This document shows positions 39,217 to 48,092 of a DNA stretch of 64,000 nt, one piece after another. The position numbers were made by a program, and so were the translations under genes. The notes beneath the pieces were generated by a model that did no database searches, was not told the DNA's origin, and was given only the letters and a program-made list of their open reading frames with translations. Source of the stretch: Trichocoleus sp. FACHB-46. GTDB lineage: Bacteria; Cyanobacteriota; Cyanobacteriia; FACHB-46. Positions within the stretch are counted from its first letter, which is position 1. Each line of letters begins with the position of its first letter. The stretch spans positions 496,001-560,000 of the forward strand of contig NZ_JACJOD010000006.1 in the NCBI RefSeq assembly GCF_014695385.1. Direction: 5' to 3'.

Positions 39217-39299
39217 AACTTCGTACCAACTTTCTTGCTTAGCCAAACCTAAGTTGTTCGCTGAGTGATCTCTATTTATCTCACACCTTTGGAGAGAAA

Positions 39300-39482
39300 A
39301 TGATGCAAGACATCAACAAGACCAACACTCCTGTCATGGACGATCGCAACGCTTGGCGTTTTGGTTTTACTCCCCAAGCCGAAATCTGGAATGGTCGCCT
39401 CGCAATGCTAGGCTTCCTAGCCGCTACTTTAATTGAGCTGTTTTCCAATGAAGGGTTTTTGCACTTTTGGGGCTTAGTGTAA
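39300..39482 (+). CDS. hli: High-light-inducible (HLIP/SCP) protein, second copy
   Basis: A 60-residue single-helix chlorophyll-binding protein. Its core (DDRNAW, FGFTPQAEIWNGRLAMLGF, then helix LAATLIELF and C-terminal FLHFWGL) is nearly identical to the preceding gene, so the two arose by tandem duplication. GGAGAGAAA precedes two consecutive ATG codons; either can start. It has its own HLR1 promoter and a strong terminator, so it is regulated as a separate unit. Confidence 0.93.
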   Translation: MMQDINKTNTPVMDDRNAWRFGFTPQAEIWNGRLAMLGFLAATLIELFSNEGFLHFWGLV

Positions 39483-39525
39483 TCGTTCTAGTTCAAACGT
39501 CTTGTCAACCTCAAATTACTAGGAC

Positions 39526-39558
39526 ACTGGAAGTTTCATAATAAGCTTCCAGTTTTTT
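39526..39558 (+). terminator. Intrinsic terminator of the second hli gene
   Basis: ACTGGAAG (39526-39533) pairs with CTTCCAGT (39546-39553), followed by a T-run to 39558. Confidence 0.8.
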
Positions 39559-39581
39559 CATTTCTGCTTTCTAAACAATAA

Positions 39582-39617
39582 AGAAGGCTCAATAGCAGTA
39601 TGCTACGAGCCTCTTCT
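39582..39617 (-). terminator. Terminator of rpoD
   Basis: AGAAGGCTC (39582-39590) pairs with GAGCC-CTTCT (39607-39617, one bulged T). On the minus strand the stem is followed by TTATTGTTT. It lies 27 bp after the rpoD stop. Confidence 0.65.
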
Positions 39618-39643
39618 GAAAACTGTACTAAATCAAAAATCGC

Positions 39644-40786
39644 TTAGCGAATATACTCTTTGAGTACGCTGTTGCGGTTGGGGTGACGCAGTTTACGCAA
39701 CGCTTTCGCTTCAATCTGACGAATCCGTTCGCGGGTGACGTTGAAGATTTGGCCAATTTCTTCCAGAGTCTTCATCCGTCCATCGTCTAGGCCGTAGCGC
39801 AACCGGAGAACATCGCGCTCACGAGGGCTGAGGGTACCCAAAACACTTTCCAAATCTTCCCGCAGCAAGTTCTTGGAGACTTGATCTTCAGGTGTTTCGC
39901 CATCGGATTCAATAAAGTCGCCCAAGCGAGAGTCTTCTTCTTTACCAATGGGAGTTTCCAGAGAAATTGGTAATTGAGCAGACTTGGCAATAAACCGCAG
40001 CTTCTCGATGGTCATTTCCATGCGAGTCGCAATCTCTTCTTCTGTGGGTTTGCGGCCCATTTCTTGAGAAAGCAGCTTTGTGGTTTTCTTGATCCGAGAA
40101 ATAGTTTCGTACAGGTGAACTGGTAGACGAATTGTCCGAGATTGATCTGCGATCGCCCGCGTAATTGCCTGACGAATCCACCAAGTTGCGTAGGTAGAGA
40201 ACTTGTAACCCTTTTCGTGGTCAAACTTTTCAGCAGCCCGAATCAAACCAAGGCTACCTTCCTGAATCAAGTCTTGGAACGATAGACCCCGATTCATGTA
40301 CTTCTTGGCGATGGAGACAACTAGACGCAGGTTAGACTGCACCATTTTCTCTTTAGCCCGCCGACCGAGGTGGAGGCGAGAGCGGAAAGCTTGCAGCCCC
40401 ATATTGACTTCGCTTGCCCACTCGCCATCATGGGGTTCACGCTCTAGTTTATCGGAGAGCCTTTCGCGAATACGTTCTAGTTCTAATAAGTCAGCGATCT
40501 TCCGTGCTAGTTCAATTTCTTCATCAGCGCGAAGGAGTCGAATTCGACCAATTTCTTGAAGATAAAGCCGAATTGAGTCTTCGGTGTAATGCTTCTTTTT
40601 AGCTTGAGCCCGTCGTCGGGTAGTGCGACCCTTGCCAGGCTTACCATCTTCTTCATCCGGCTGCACATCTAGAGAGTCATCATCTTCTTCTTCAACTAAG
40701 AAGTCATCCAGCTCACCATCCGGCTGTTCGTCAGAAGCGTCGCGAAGCGATTCGATGGTTTCGAGTACGTTATGGGCCTGGGTCAT
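39644..40786 (-). CDS. rpoD: Principal RNA polymerase sigma factor (group 1, SigA)
   Basis: Housekeeping sigma factor of 380 residues. Acidic N-terminal segment ([16 protein letters not shown]), then region 1.2 ([16 protein letters not shown]), region 2 ([57 protein letters not shown] for -10 recognition and melting), region 3, and region 4 with the -35 helix-turn-helix ([20 protein letters not shown]). The complete 2.1-4.2 set and the acidic N-terminus indicate group 1. A 10-bp inverted repeat lies about 70 bp upstream of the ATG. Confidence 0.96.
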   Translation of the reverse strand: MTQAHNVLETIESLRDASDEQPDGELDDFLVEEEDDDSLDVQPDEEDGKPGKGRTTRRRAQAKKKHYTEDSIRLYLQEIGRIRLLRADEEIELARKIADLLELERIRERLSDKLEREPHDGEWASEVNMGLQAFRSRLHLGRRAKEKMVQSNLRLVVSIAKKYMNRGLSFQDLIQEGSLGLIRAAEKFDHEKGYKFSTYATWWIRQAITRAIADQSRTIRLPVHLYETISRIKKTTKLLSQEMGRKPTEEEIATRMEMTIEKLRFIAKSAQLPISLETPIGKEEDSRLGDFIESDGETPEDQVSKNLLREDLESVLGTLSPRERDVLRLRYGLDDGRMKTLEEIGQIFNVTRERIRQIEAKALRKLRHPNRNSVLKEYIR

Positions 40787-41763
40787 GCCGCGTTCCTCAT
40801 GCTCCTTATATGTAGAGAGTCAAAAAAGTTAAGACCATTAAAGATCTAGATTGAAAAACTTGTTTGGCGAAATCTCAAACAAGTTGTTTAGGTGATCATG
40901 CCGTCGAGCACGCGACGCTCATCTAGCCTTAGTATCGCTATCCCTACAACAGCATTCACCTCAACAAGCTAACAGAGATTTAAAGATCCCTATCCATCAT
41001 TGGTAGCATGCTTTTTCAGAAGATAACCCCCTGAAGTTAGAGAATTTGGTCATAAACTTTGCGAAATACTCCAACCGCTAATTGTTAGCAACGCAAAAAT
41101 CGACCACATTCCCAAACATACAACGCTTGGTTGAGGCTTTGCCAAGGTATAGGTGAATACTGAAATTTTGAATGTCTCTCCGATTGTAGCTTTTCTCACA
41201 AAAGTTGCATCCTTTTGCCTGCAGTAACTTCCAAAGGAAAGTTGACAGGATATGCACACTCAGCATGATGCAGCCAAGAGGGAGTTTGATTTTCATCAAC
41301 TACACTCGTTAGAAATCCGTGAGCTTCTGATGATAGCGTAAACATCACGAAGAAGTGGAACTCAGGCAAACATTTCATGCAATAACGGGTTGCCAACAAC
41401 CGTAGCAAGCTAAGAATGTGATTTCCAGTCCAGTAAAGCTGTAAAAGTCAGTAATTTTGACAGGTTAATTTAGCTTTCTAAACTAGAACGATGAGGTTTT
41501 CATCAAGGGAAGTCACAAAACTGGGCGATTTTCGGAGAGCCTTAAAGCGTGCGGCTTTAGGACCGCCAACGGCATCATGGAGTTTAGTTGGAAAGGCAAT
41601 CGCCCTTGCCGTAGGTTAGCTCAAAAGTCGCCAGCGGTTGATTCAACTTACCCACCCTAGCTCCGTGAACTTACAGTTAAAGCATGATTATTTTGGAGAA
41701 GAGATTAAGAGATCTAAATTGCTCCACTCGGATAATTAAGTTTTTCCATTAAAGCCTAGGCAG
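40787..41763. other. Long rpoD upstream region
   Basis: About 980 bp, mostly AT-rich. It holds an inverted repeat near rpoD (40857-40885) and a distinct GC-richer island at about 41515-41640 with complementary ends GGGCGATT (41523-41530) and AATCGCCC (41599-41606). A 42-codon open frame (41491-41619, plus) covers the island. No recognised RNA family or tRNA. Confidence 0.5.
40857..40885 (-). promoter_or_regulatory. Inverted repeat in the rpoD leader/promoter
   Basis: AACTTGTTTG (40857-40866) is the perfect inverse of CAAACAAGTT (40876-40885), with a 9-bp loop. It sits 71-99 bp upstream of the rpoD ATG. It could be an operator or an mRNA hairpin; the sequence alone does not decide. Confidence 0.5.
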
Positions 41764-42111
41764 CTAATAGCTGGTTTCTTCAGCTTGAGGTGGGTCAGAA
41801 GCTTCTACTAAGGAGAACGGCGGCACCTTAGGTAAGTCTAAAGTTCCTGAATCTGCCAACATCGTTTTAAGCGCAGGATCGCGCAAGCTAATCCAGAGAC
41901 TGCAAGTGTTGAGGCTGGAACTAATGACGACTGAGGTGCCTTGTTGGGCAAGCTTGCAACCGAAGTGATAGAGCTGAGGACGGTACTGTAGCTCTAAAGT
42001 TTGCAGTCGGCAAAATAATTCTCCTTGATAGGACAAGCCGTCTTGAACGCTATCACCAAACCAAAACTTAAAAATAAGAATTTTTCTCTCATCTACAACA
42101 AAAGGTAACAC
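41764..42111 (-). CDS. Hypothetical protein
   Basis: A 115-residue frame from GTG 42111. It is rich in aromatic and charged residues (KILIFKFWFGDSVQDGLSYQ), has no signal peptide or long hydrophobic helix, and ends with an acidic Pro-rich tail. Upstream of the GTG the frame stays open for ten more codons with protein-like text (LWQVHQ) but no standard start, so the true N-terminus may differ. I do not recognise a family. It stands alone in a gene-poor stretch. Confidence 0.55.
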   Translation of the reverse strand: MLPFVVDERKILIFKFWFGDSVQDGLSYQGELFCRLQTLELQYRPQLYHFGCKLAQQGTSVVISSSLNTCSLWISLRDPALKTMLADSGTLDLPKVPPFSLVEASDPPQAEETSY

Positions 42112-42369
42112 TTGATGTACCTGCCAGAGAGTTGCTTGATTTTAGATTCAGTCGCCTTCCGTTATAAATGAGGGAATTGCTAGGACTGCATAAGAGTCTT
42201 GCTCCCCAGCCTCTCAACGGAGAGGGTGAAAAATCAGTAGATTGTTAAGTTATTTAATTTTGAGCTGAATTGAAATTGTGCAGCTTACTATTGCACCCTA
42301 GAACCTAGCCTAGGAATGAAAATTAAACCCAAAAGGTTTACAACCAGTCAAATCATGCAACCCTGATGA

Positions 42370-43068
42370 TTATTTATTGTAGTGTTGGCTTTGCATCTGC
42401 CAAAGTTGATCGACCGTAACAAAGTGATAACCGAGTTGTAGAAGTAGAGGAATCAGCTCAGCTACTGTGGCTGCCACGTCAACTCCCCCAAAATAGCCAT
42501 CGTGCAGAACAATCAGCGAACCCTGTTGCACTTGTTTAAGTACTCGCTGCGTCACGATGGAAATGCCAGGTCGTTCCCAATCTTCTGGAACTACACTCCA
42601 CATCACAGGGCGATAACCCCAATTTTTTAGCAGGTTTAAGGTTTGAGGGGTAAAAAAGCCATTAGGTGGCCGCACATCGGTCACATGCTGCTGTACATAA
42701 GCTAGATCCAAATGACAAGCTTGGGCGATCGCGTTTTGAGTTTGCTCCAAGCTTTGCTTTAGGGCTGCTGGGGTCAGTTTGGGAAAAGCTCGATGATTGT
42801 AACCGTGTAAGCCAATCCAGTAGCCTTGTTCGTAAACACTTTGAGCCACAGCGGGCGCTTGATCGACACAAGCACCGAGCCAAAAAAAACTCGCTGGAAT
42901 ATTGTAGGTATTGAGGACTTCTAAAAGCTGAGGGGTGTACTCCGGGTGAGGTCCATCATCAAACGTAAGGGCGATCGCGGGTGAGCTACAATGACCACTC
43001 CAGAGACAACCTGGAAAAGCAGGCTTGAGGAGCTGATATAAGACTGGATAGAGAGGAGCAAGCTGCAT
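42370..43068 (-). CDS. Polysaccharide deacetylase family protein
   Basis: NodB-homology (carbohydrate esterase 4) protein of 232 residues. Motif 1 is ALTFDDGPHPEYT (catalytic base and metal Asp), motif 2 IGLHGYNHRAF (metal His pair, H-x3-H), motif 3 VRPPNGFFTP and motif 5-like LIVLHDG. A metal-dependent N-deacetylase acting on peptidoglycan, chitin-like or exopolysaccharide substrate is predicted. The N-terminus (APLYPVLYQLLKPAFPGCLW) is weakly hydrophobic but not a clear signal. It lies 49 bp after a degenerate receiver gene on the same strand. Confidence 0.88.
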   Translation of the reverse strand: MQLAPLYPVLYQLLKPAFPGCLWSGHCSSPAIALTFDDGPHPEYTPQLLEVLNTYNIPASFFWLGACVDQAPAVAQSVYEQGYWIGLHGYNHRAFPKLTPAALKQSLEQTQNAIAQACHLDLAYVQQHVTDVRPPNGFFTPQTLNLLKNWGYRPVMWSVVPEDWERPGISIVTQRVLKQVQQGSLIVLHDGYFGGVDVAATVAELIPLLLQLGYHFVTVDQLWQMQSQHYNK

Positions 43069-43117
43069 GAGTGATGTGGCTTAAGTTAGAAGCAAATTGC
43101 CTCGATCCTAACGAAGT

Positions 43118-43513
43118 TCAACTCTTTACCAAACAACTGCGTCGAACTTTAGCTGATTGCACTAACGAGGAAAGGATATCGCCACTGATCGGTTTGACTA
43201 AAAAGCCATCAAATCCTGGATTTTCTTCCTGTGGTAGCCAGCTAGGAGCATGACAATCGGTAAGGGCCACAATTGTCGTGTTACAAGTCCGAGTCATGCT
43301 GCGCAAATGATGAACCAAGCCTCGTGACCATCGGTGGCGATCGCCTGACAAAATTACTAGATAAGGTGGTTCTCGATTGGCTTGAGCTACGGCCTGTGCT
43401 TCTGAGCTAGCCACACTGACAGCACAACACAGTCGGTCTAGTAGAGACTTTAAGACATCTAAATCATCTGATTGTTGGCTCAGAACCAACACATAACTCG
43501 AAATTGATTGCAT
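43118..43513 (-). CDS. Receiver-like domain protein with degenerate active site
   Basis: A 131-residue protein with the outline of a CheY-like receiver: an initial strand (SYVLVLSQQ), a central strand YLVILSGD, TIVALTD and FLVKPI with the conserved Lys. The N-terminal acidic pair is missing, and the phosphoacceptor position reads LSGD, so Ser stands where Asp is expected. It is therefore probably not phosphorylated in the normal way. It precedes the deacetylase gene and may be co-transcribed. No output domain. Confidence 0.65.
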   Translation of the reverse strand: MQSISSYVLVLSQQSDDLDVLKSLLDRLCCAVSVASSEAQAVAQANREPPYLVILSGDRHRWSRGLVHHLRSMTRTCNTTIVALTDCHAPSWLPQEENPGFDGFLVKPISGDILSSLVQSAKVRRSCLVKS

Positions 43514-44238
43514 AAATAACCCAGCACGCTACAAAACAATATATCTACAAAAAACTGTTCTTTGGATGGTCTTTAAACTGCTGAAATCTCTTGCCTTAAT
43601 TATCTTCTGGTTGTGTAGAAGCTAAATCCAGCTTTTTACTTTCTTTAGCTTTGAGGTGTTAGACAGGAGCTATTTATATTGCCGAAGATTAACGCCTGCT
43701 TAAATAAATATATTTTTTGCAGCATGATCATTGATGAAAATCAGTTTAAGTAAAGAATGTTAAGGTTCATATCGACCTATCTTTTAATATGTCTACTGTG
43801 CCTCCAAGCCTTTTCATACTTGTTTTTATGATCGGTGAAACTCCTTACAGATGGTGCTTCTCAATTAAGGTTCAAGTTGAAGAAAGGACATCTTAAGCGA
43901 AAGCAATAAAGTTGAAGACTTTGGAAGAAGGTGAGAGTTGGTTTAAATAGTTATTGCGCTGAGTCTTAGTTTTTTGATGCCAATGAATCATTAAGAAATA
44001 GTTTTAATGTGGAAAGGTAGATATAGATTTATAAGCTTCTAACTCTGGCGCAAGAAAAATTTTGGCTAAAAAGTAAAGATTTTGTTGAGAAATGCCAATC
44101 TATCTTTGTTACCCTGCTTAAGAGCAAAGCTAAACTAGCGATCGGCTTAAAAATTAATTATTTCTATATTTGTTCTCTAAGAAACTAGCTTTTTGTTAAG
44201 GAATAAACAAAAAATTAGAATTTTGATGGGGAGGGTTT
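43514..44238. other. AT-rich intergenic region
   Basis: About 725 bp between divergent genes, strongly AT-rich. Near the lipoprotein gene TTTTTGTT (44190-44197) and AACAAAAA (44206-44213) form an inverted repeat. The stretch AGTAAAGAATGTTAAGGTT (about 43749-43767) recurs with one extra T upstream of rbcL. No gene, tRNA or known RNA seen. Confidence 0.5.
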
Positions 44239-44763
44239 ATGACTTACAGTGTGGGTGCTTCTGTGAGGCTTTTGAGGCTTTGCATGGGAGCTAGTTTGGC
44301 GATCGCGCTGGCAGGGTGTGAAACTCTAACCACCAGTCAATATGAAGCGACTGCCCGCACCACCTATACCTGGCGGGTAGAATACTCTACCAATCCAGGC
44401 CGTGATCAAGCAACTCGTACCGAAGCCTTCGCGACGACTTCTCTGTTGAATCGCAACGGCAATCGGCCTGAAGGTGCGGTTACAGGACCAGACGATCGGG
44501 GAGTATGGTGGCCTGCTTTACCGCCTCGGCCAACTGTAGATGCAATGGAGCAGCGGCAACGCACCTATGAAAAAATTAGTACTCCCCAGATCCTCAAAAC
44601 TGTGGAGTATGAAATTACTTATCAGAGTGGTGATCGCGCAACCACCGCCTCAACTAACCATGACGTGTACCGAACCGTGGTGAAAGCCCTACCGAACAAC
44701 ACGTCCCTAGAGCTGACCTTGGGAGTAGATGAGCGATCTGTCACCAAAGCAGAACCTCGGTAG
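44239..44763 (+). CDS. Putative lipoprotein, hypothetical
   Basis: Protein of 174 residues. The N-terminal signal ends in the lipobox LAGC (Cys near residue 27), so it is predicted to be lipidated and membrane-anchored. The mature part is rich in Thr, Arg and short beta-prone segments (TYTWRVEYSTN, KTVEYEITYQSGD), suggesting a small beta-sandwich. A GGGAGGG site lies just before the ATG. No family recognised. It is convergent with another exported protein gene and shares a hairpin terminator with it. Confidence 0.65.
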   Translation: MTYSVGASVRLLRLCMGASLAIALAGCETLTTSQYEATARTTYTWRVEYSTNPGRDQATRTEAFATTSLLNRNGNRPEGAVTGPDDRGVWWPALPPRPTVDAMEQRQRTYEKISTPQILKTVEYEITYQSGDRATTASTNHDVYRTVVKALPNNTSLELTLGVDERSVTKAEPR

Positions 44764-44777
44764 ATGCCAATAAAAAA

Positions 44778-44805
44778 GTAGAAAGTTGTGAAGTCAACTC
44801 TCTAC
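44778..44805. terminator. Hairpin between convergent exported-protein genes
   Basis: GTAGAAAGTTG (44778-44788) pairs with CAACTCTCTAC (44795-44805) with one mismatch. AAAAAA before the stem gives a T-run on the minus strand, so it may terminate the minus-strand gene best. Confidence 0.55.
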
Positions 44806-44858
44806 CAAGGTTCCTACTGAGACGCAATTCAGAGGTTAAGTGAGTGATGGTTGTAGGC

Positions 44859-45905
44859 TTACTTGCTGTAGTCTTTTTTCGCCTTTTTGCCTTTTTCTTC
44901 CTTCACCTTTACTTTGGAGCTGGACTTGTATTCGTAGTCGCTGGTGCTGGTAATGCTGCCTTCGCTCACCCCTACCTCTTTGTAGTTGAGGATGAGGTTG
45001 CTGGCTTCGTAAGTTGAGACATTGGTGTCGCTCACATCAATCACTTGTACGACTTGACCAGGGGGCGCAGTGATTGCAGAAGCCAGATTGGAACTGAAGA
45101 CTTGGACTGTGCGGCTAGCAACAGCGAAGCTACCGTTACTAAGTGAGTTAGTGTAAACGCAGTTTTTGGGAGGGGTAGGCAGACCCGCAATTTGAAAACT
45201 GCTGGTGTTAACTGTCTGGGAACTGCTGAGGAAAGTAGCTCGCTGCTCACTATAGCTAGAGCCTGTAACTTGCGTAAAGTAATCGTAGGTGTTGGTTCTG
45301 GTGTCAATCAGCCCATCCTGGTTGGCATCAATGCCATAAACAGTCCGCACCACACCGTACTGGCTAGGTTGATCAGGCAGAATTAAGGTAATGGCAGCAT
45401 TATCAGACAGCAAATCGCACTCGGTGTAACCGATGAGCTGGTTTTGTTGGTTGAACAAGCGGATCACAACGCGATCGCCTTCGTTCAAGCCTCGAATAAA
45501 CTTCGCTTTAGATTTCAGCTTGTACTTGCCGTCTTTTTCTTTAATCTTGCCTTTCAACTTGTAGCGAAAATCTCCGATCAAGCGCTCTGCTAGGTAGCTG
45601 TTAGAACGCTTGGCCTTGAGGGAAACGCGAGCGGTGACGTAGGAAAGTGTGCCTTGAGGTTGAAGAACGGTCAAACCAAAGTGCCCCCGATGAGCATCCA
45701 ACTTTTTGGCAATCTGCACGGTTTGGCTAAGCTGCATGTCAGATGCTATAGCTGTTTCAGCTTCGCTAGTGCTGATTTGGGTAAAGGCGTTCGCCCGCTG
45801 CACATCATAGTTTCCCAAAATCATCGTTGAGGCTACTACTACAACTGAAGCCCGCTGCCAGAGGGGACGGCTCTGCTTAGAAGTACCATGCACAGTATTC
45901 TTCAT
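44859..45905 (-). CDS. Exported hypothetical protein with Lys-rich tail
   Basis: Protein of 348 residues. A signal-like hydrophobic segment (ASVVVVASTMILG) lies at about residues 19-31. The mature part has low-complexity Ser/Thr regions, a Lys-rich patch near residue 110-135 (KLKGKIKEKDGKYKLKSKAK), and a strongly basic C-terminus (KVKVKEEKGKKAKKD). A segment IDANQDGLIDTRTNTYDYF looks like a calcium-type Asp-rich loop. No known domain is evident. It may be cell-surface or periplasmic. Monocistronic. Confidence 0.6.
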   Translation of the reverse strand: MKNTVHGTSKQSRPLWQRASVVVVASTMILGNYDVQRANAFTQISTSEAETAIASDMQLSQTVQIAKKLDAHRGHFGLTVLQPQGTLSYVTARVSLKAKRSNSYLAERLIGDFRYKLKGKIKEKDGKYKLKSKAKFIRGLNEGDRVVIRLFNQQNQLIGYTECDLLSDNAAITLILPDQPSQYGVVRTVYGIDANQDGLIDTRTNTYDYFTQVTGSSYSEQRATFLSSSQTVNTSSFQIAGLPTPPKNCVYTNSLSNGSFAVASRTVQVFSSNLASAITAPPGQVVQVIDVSDTNVSTYEASNLILNYKEVGVSEGSITSTSDYEYKSSSKVKVKEEKGKKAKKDYSK

Positions 45906-46083
45906 AGGTTGGTGGAAGTAAGTGAAAGGGCACAGACTAGTAAACTTTTACGCTCGCCTTTTAAAGAGCGATCGTATTTCCACCCACTTGACTGCTGAGA
46001 AAATTAGGAGGTTCCTCTAGCAGAGAAATATGTTTTAACGGTAAAAAATTCTTTTACCGCTTGACTCTGACACTCATAAAAGG

Positions 46084-46806
46084 CTATGGCGCTAAGCGAG
46101 CTTTCTTTAAACGGTTGGTTTCATACCACTCTGCGATCGCCGGAACCCAAGCCTGGAAGTGAGGCCAAATGAGTTCACAGAGCTTTTGGGCTTCTAGTTG
46201 GGCATCTGCTTTCCAACGGAGGTCGATCAGATGCATCAGCGATCGCACGTTGGCCGACATCACCCAATGTTGCCGCACATCAAAGGGAATTAGGCTGCGG
46301 GCATGTTCCTCAGAGAAACCTTGGTCGATCCGCAGTTTGTAGCGTTCGCAACCTGCAAAGCACCACTCCAAATCTTGCTTTCTCAGTTCTTCTGTGTATT
46401 CGTAGCGCTTGCCTTGGCGATCGGTGTAAAAGCCTAGGGGACGTAGATAGAAAACATCCTCAACATCTCGTTTGCCCTCTACAACATCGATAATTCGCTG
46501 GCCTGTATAACGGAAGGATTGAACATCAAAAGAGACGCCCACGCGATGAGTACGAATTTGCTGCATGGTGGAGTGAGGGAACCAGCCGCAGTTGAGGATA
46601 ATTTGCGGATGCTCTAGGGGGCCGTAGTGACCCCGATTTCCGGCTAGTAAGTTTTTGGTGATTAGCTCGCCACATTTGGCTTCATCAGGCCAGCGATCGC
46701 GCTCTCCGTAGACCCAGGCTTCGCTGTAGTCCTGGTGCATGGCTAAATAAATCGCCTGTTGAGGATTTGAGGTTGCCCTCAGGACTTCAACCTGGAATCT
46801 CTGCAT
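46084..46806 (-). CDS. thyX: Flavin-dependent thymidylate synthase
   Basis: Converts dUMP to dTMP with methylenetetrahydrofolate, FAD and NADPH. Protein of 240 residues. The ThyX signature, usually RHRx7S, appears as THRVGVSFDVQSFRYTGQR: Thr replaces the first Arg and there is one extra residue before the Ser of SFRY. The C-terminal NVRSLMHLIDLRWKADAQLE with the catalytic Arg/Ser region is well conserved. This replaces a ThyA-type enzyme in many cyanobacteria. Confidence 0.9.
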   Translation of the reverse strand: MQRFQVEVLRATSNPQQAIYLAMHQDYSEAWVYGERDRWPDEAKCGELITKNLLAGNRGHYGPLEHPQIILNCGWFPHSTMQQIRTHRVGVSFDVQSFRYTGQRIIDVVEGKRDVEDVFYLRPLGFYTDRQGKRYEYTEELRKQDLEWCFAGCERYKLRIDQGFSEEHARSLIPFDVRQHWVMSANVRSLMHLIDLRWKADAQLEAQKLCELIWPHFQAWVPAIAEWYETNRLKKARLAP

Positions 46807-46983
46807 GTCCGCCCATCTCTAAAAATCACGGGAACTCATCATAACTTCTTTTCTGGCTTCCTTAGCGCTCCTTTATCGCCTTTAGAAATTGGCAAGAATG
46901 CATTATTGCGGTTGAATTCAGAGAAGATGAAATCATTCCTGGCAGACTTGCTGCCGCAACAATTTCTTAAGTCTGGAAGGTCA

Positions 46984-47463
46984 ATGACAATCACAATTTC
47001 GCTCAAGCCTGAACATTTCAATAGCCTAGATGTATCGCCCGTGCAAACTGTGATTGAGAAACTCATTCGAGAGGGGGCGATCGCGACTTCAGAACAGCAG
47101 ATCACCTTTGAAATTGAATATCCACGTGAGCCTGAAGATCCCAGGGAGTTGCCCGAAATTCCTGAAATTCGCCTGTGGTTTGTGCGATTGGATGCGGCTT
47201 ATCCTTGGTTGCCCTTTTTGCTCGACTGGAAGGCGGGAGAACTGGCTCGCTATACCGCCATGCTAGTGCCTCACCAATTTCATCGCGTCGAGGGCATCCA
47301 GTACAACCCAGAGGCTTTGGAGTTGTTTGTGATGAAAAAGGTGTTTACCTTGGCGGATTGGCTGAAGCAGTATGGCATCCCCAGCAAAGCCCGCGTCAAA
47401 TCGATGGCTCAGATGTTTGGTTATGAGCTAGATGACGAATTTTTTAATTTAGTGGCTGTGTAG
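46984..47463 (+). CDS. CRR6-like NDH-1 (NdhI) maturation factor
   Basis: Protein of 159 residues, DUF1817 type. The central block LWFVRLDAAYPWLPFLLDWK, then GELARYTAMLVPHQF and GIQYNPEALELFVM, is what I associate with CRR6 proteins, which help assemble the NdhI subunit of the NDH-1 complex used in cyclic electron flow and respiration. The ATG at 46984 has GGAAGG just upstream; an in-frame start at 46906 is less likely. Its 3' end overlaps the 3' end of the minus-strand phosphatase gene by 20 bp. Confidence 0.7.
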   Translation: MTITISLKPEHFNSLDVSPVQTVIEKLIREGAIATSEQQITFEIEYPREPEDPRELPEIPEIRLWFVRLDAAYPWLPFLLDWKAGELARYTAMLVPHQFHRVEGIQYNPEALELFVMKKVFTLADWLKQYGIPSKARVKSMAQMFGYELDDEFFNLVAV

Positions 47464-48085
47464 CTAGCTGTTTGAGAATCCATTCAGCAGCAGCAGGGAG
47501 ATCGGCGGCAATGTAATCGGGGCGGGTGTGATGTTGGTACTCGCCAACTAAGACGCGATCGCCAAACCCAGTCTGGACGAGAATGCCCGTACAGCCAGCA
47601 TTATGGGCCATATCAATGTCTGTCGCTTTATCTCCGACCATGAAACTACGGCTGATGTCGAGGTTATGCTCCCATGCTGCCGCAATCAGCATGCCTGTAT
47701 TGGGCTTACGCCAGGTGCTCCAGCTCGCTAAATCTGGATTTATCCCACCTTCCGGGAGGCTTAAGGTAGGACAAAAATACAAGGCATCTAAGCGGGCCCC
47801 CGACTCTTGGTGCAAGAGAGTGCAGAGCCGTTGGTGTAAAGCCTCGACATGGCTAATTGGGTAGTAGTTGCGGGCTGGCCCCGATTGATTGGACACCAAG
47901 CAGCAAAATAAGCCTTGGTTATTCAACCGCCGCACTGCTTCGGCCGCACCTGGGACCAGATGCAAATCTTCGACATTGTGAATGTAGCCAGCCTCAACAT
48001 TGAGGACACCATCACGGTCCAAAAAAACCGCAACCCTATCTCCTGCTCCTTCATCCCACCCTACGGGAACGCCAAAGGCGTACAT
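47444..48085 (-). CDS. gmhB: HAD-IIIA phosphatase, D,D-heptose 1,7-bisphosphate phosphatase-like
   Basis: Histidinol-phosphatase-type HAD enzyme of 213 residues. Motif I VAVFLDRDGVLN, CLVSNQSG (motif II, Ser), and MVGDKATDIDMAHNAGC (motifs III/IV) are clear. The text SLPEGGINP between them is where GmhB zinc Cys residues sit; a Cys occurs in YFCPT. It probably dephosphorylates heptose 1,7-bisphosphate for lipopolysaccharide synthesis. The start at 48085 lies 8 bp after the stop of the upstream family 9 glycosyltransferase; a longer frame would run into that gene. The context supports LPS synthesis. Confidence 0.82.
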   Translation of the reverse strand: MYAFGVPVGWDEGAGDRVAVFLDRDGVLNVEAGYIHNVEDLHLVPGAAEAVRRLNNQGLFCCLVSNQSGPARNYYPISHVEALHQRLCTLLHQESGARLDALYFCPTLSLPEGGINPDLASWSTWRKPNTGMLIAAAWEHNLDISRSFMVGDKATDIDMAHNAGCTGILVQTGFGDRVLVGEYQHHTRPDYIAADLPAAAEWILKQLATQPLN

Positions 48086-48092
48086 CCTGCCT

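Noticed and set aside
41523-41606. GC-rich island considered as a known riboswitch (glycine, cobalamin, fluoride)
   Set aside because: None of the conserved cores I know for these classes is present; only complementary ends were found.
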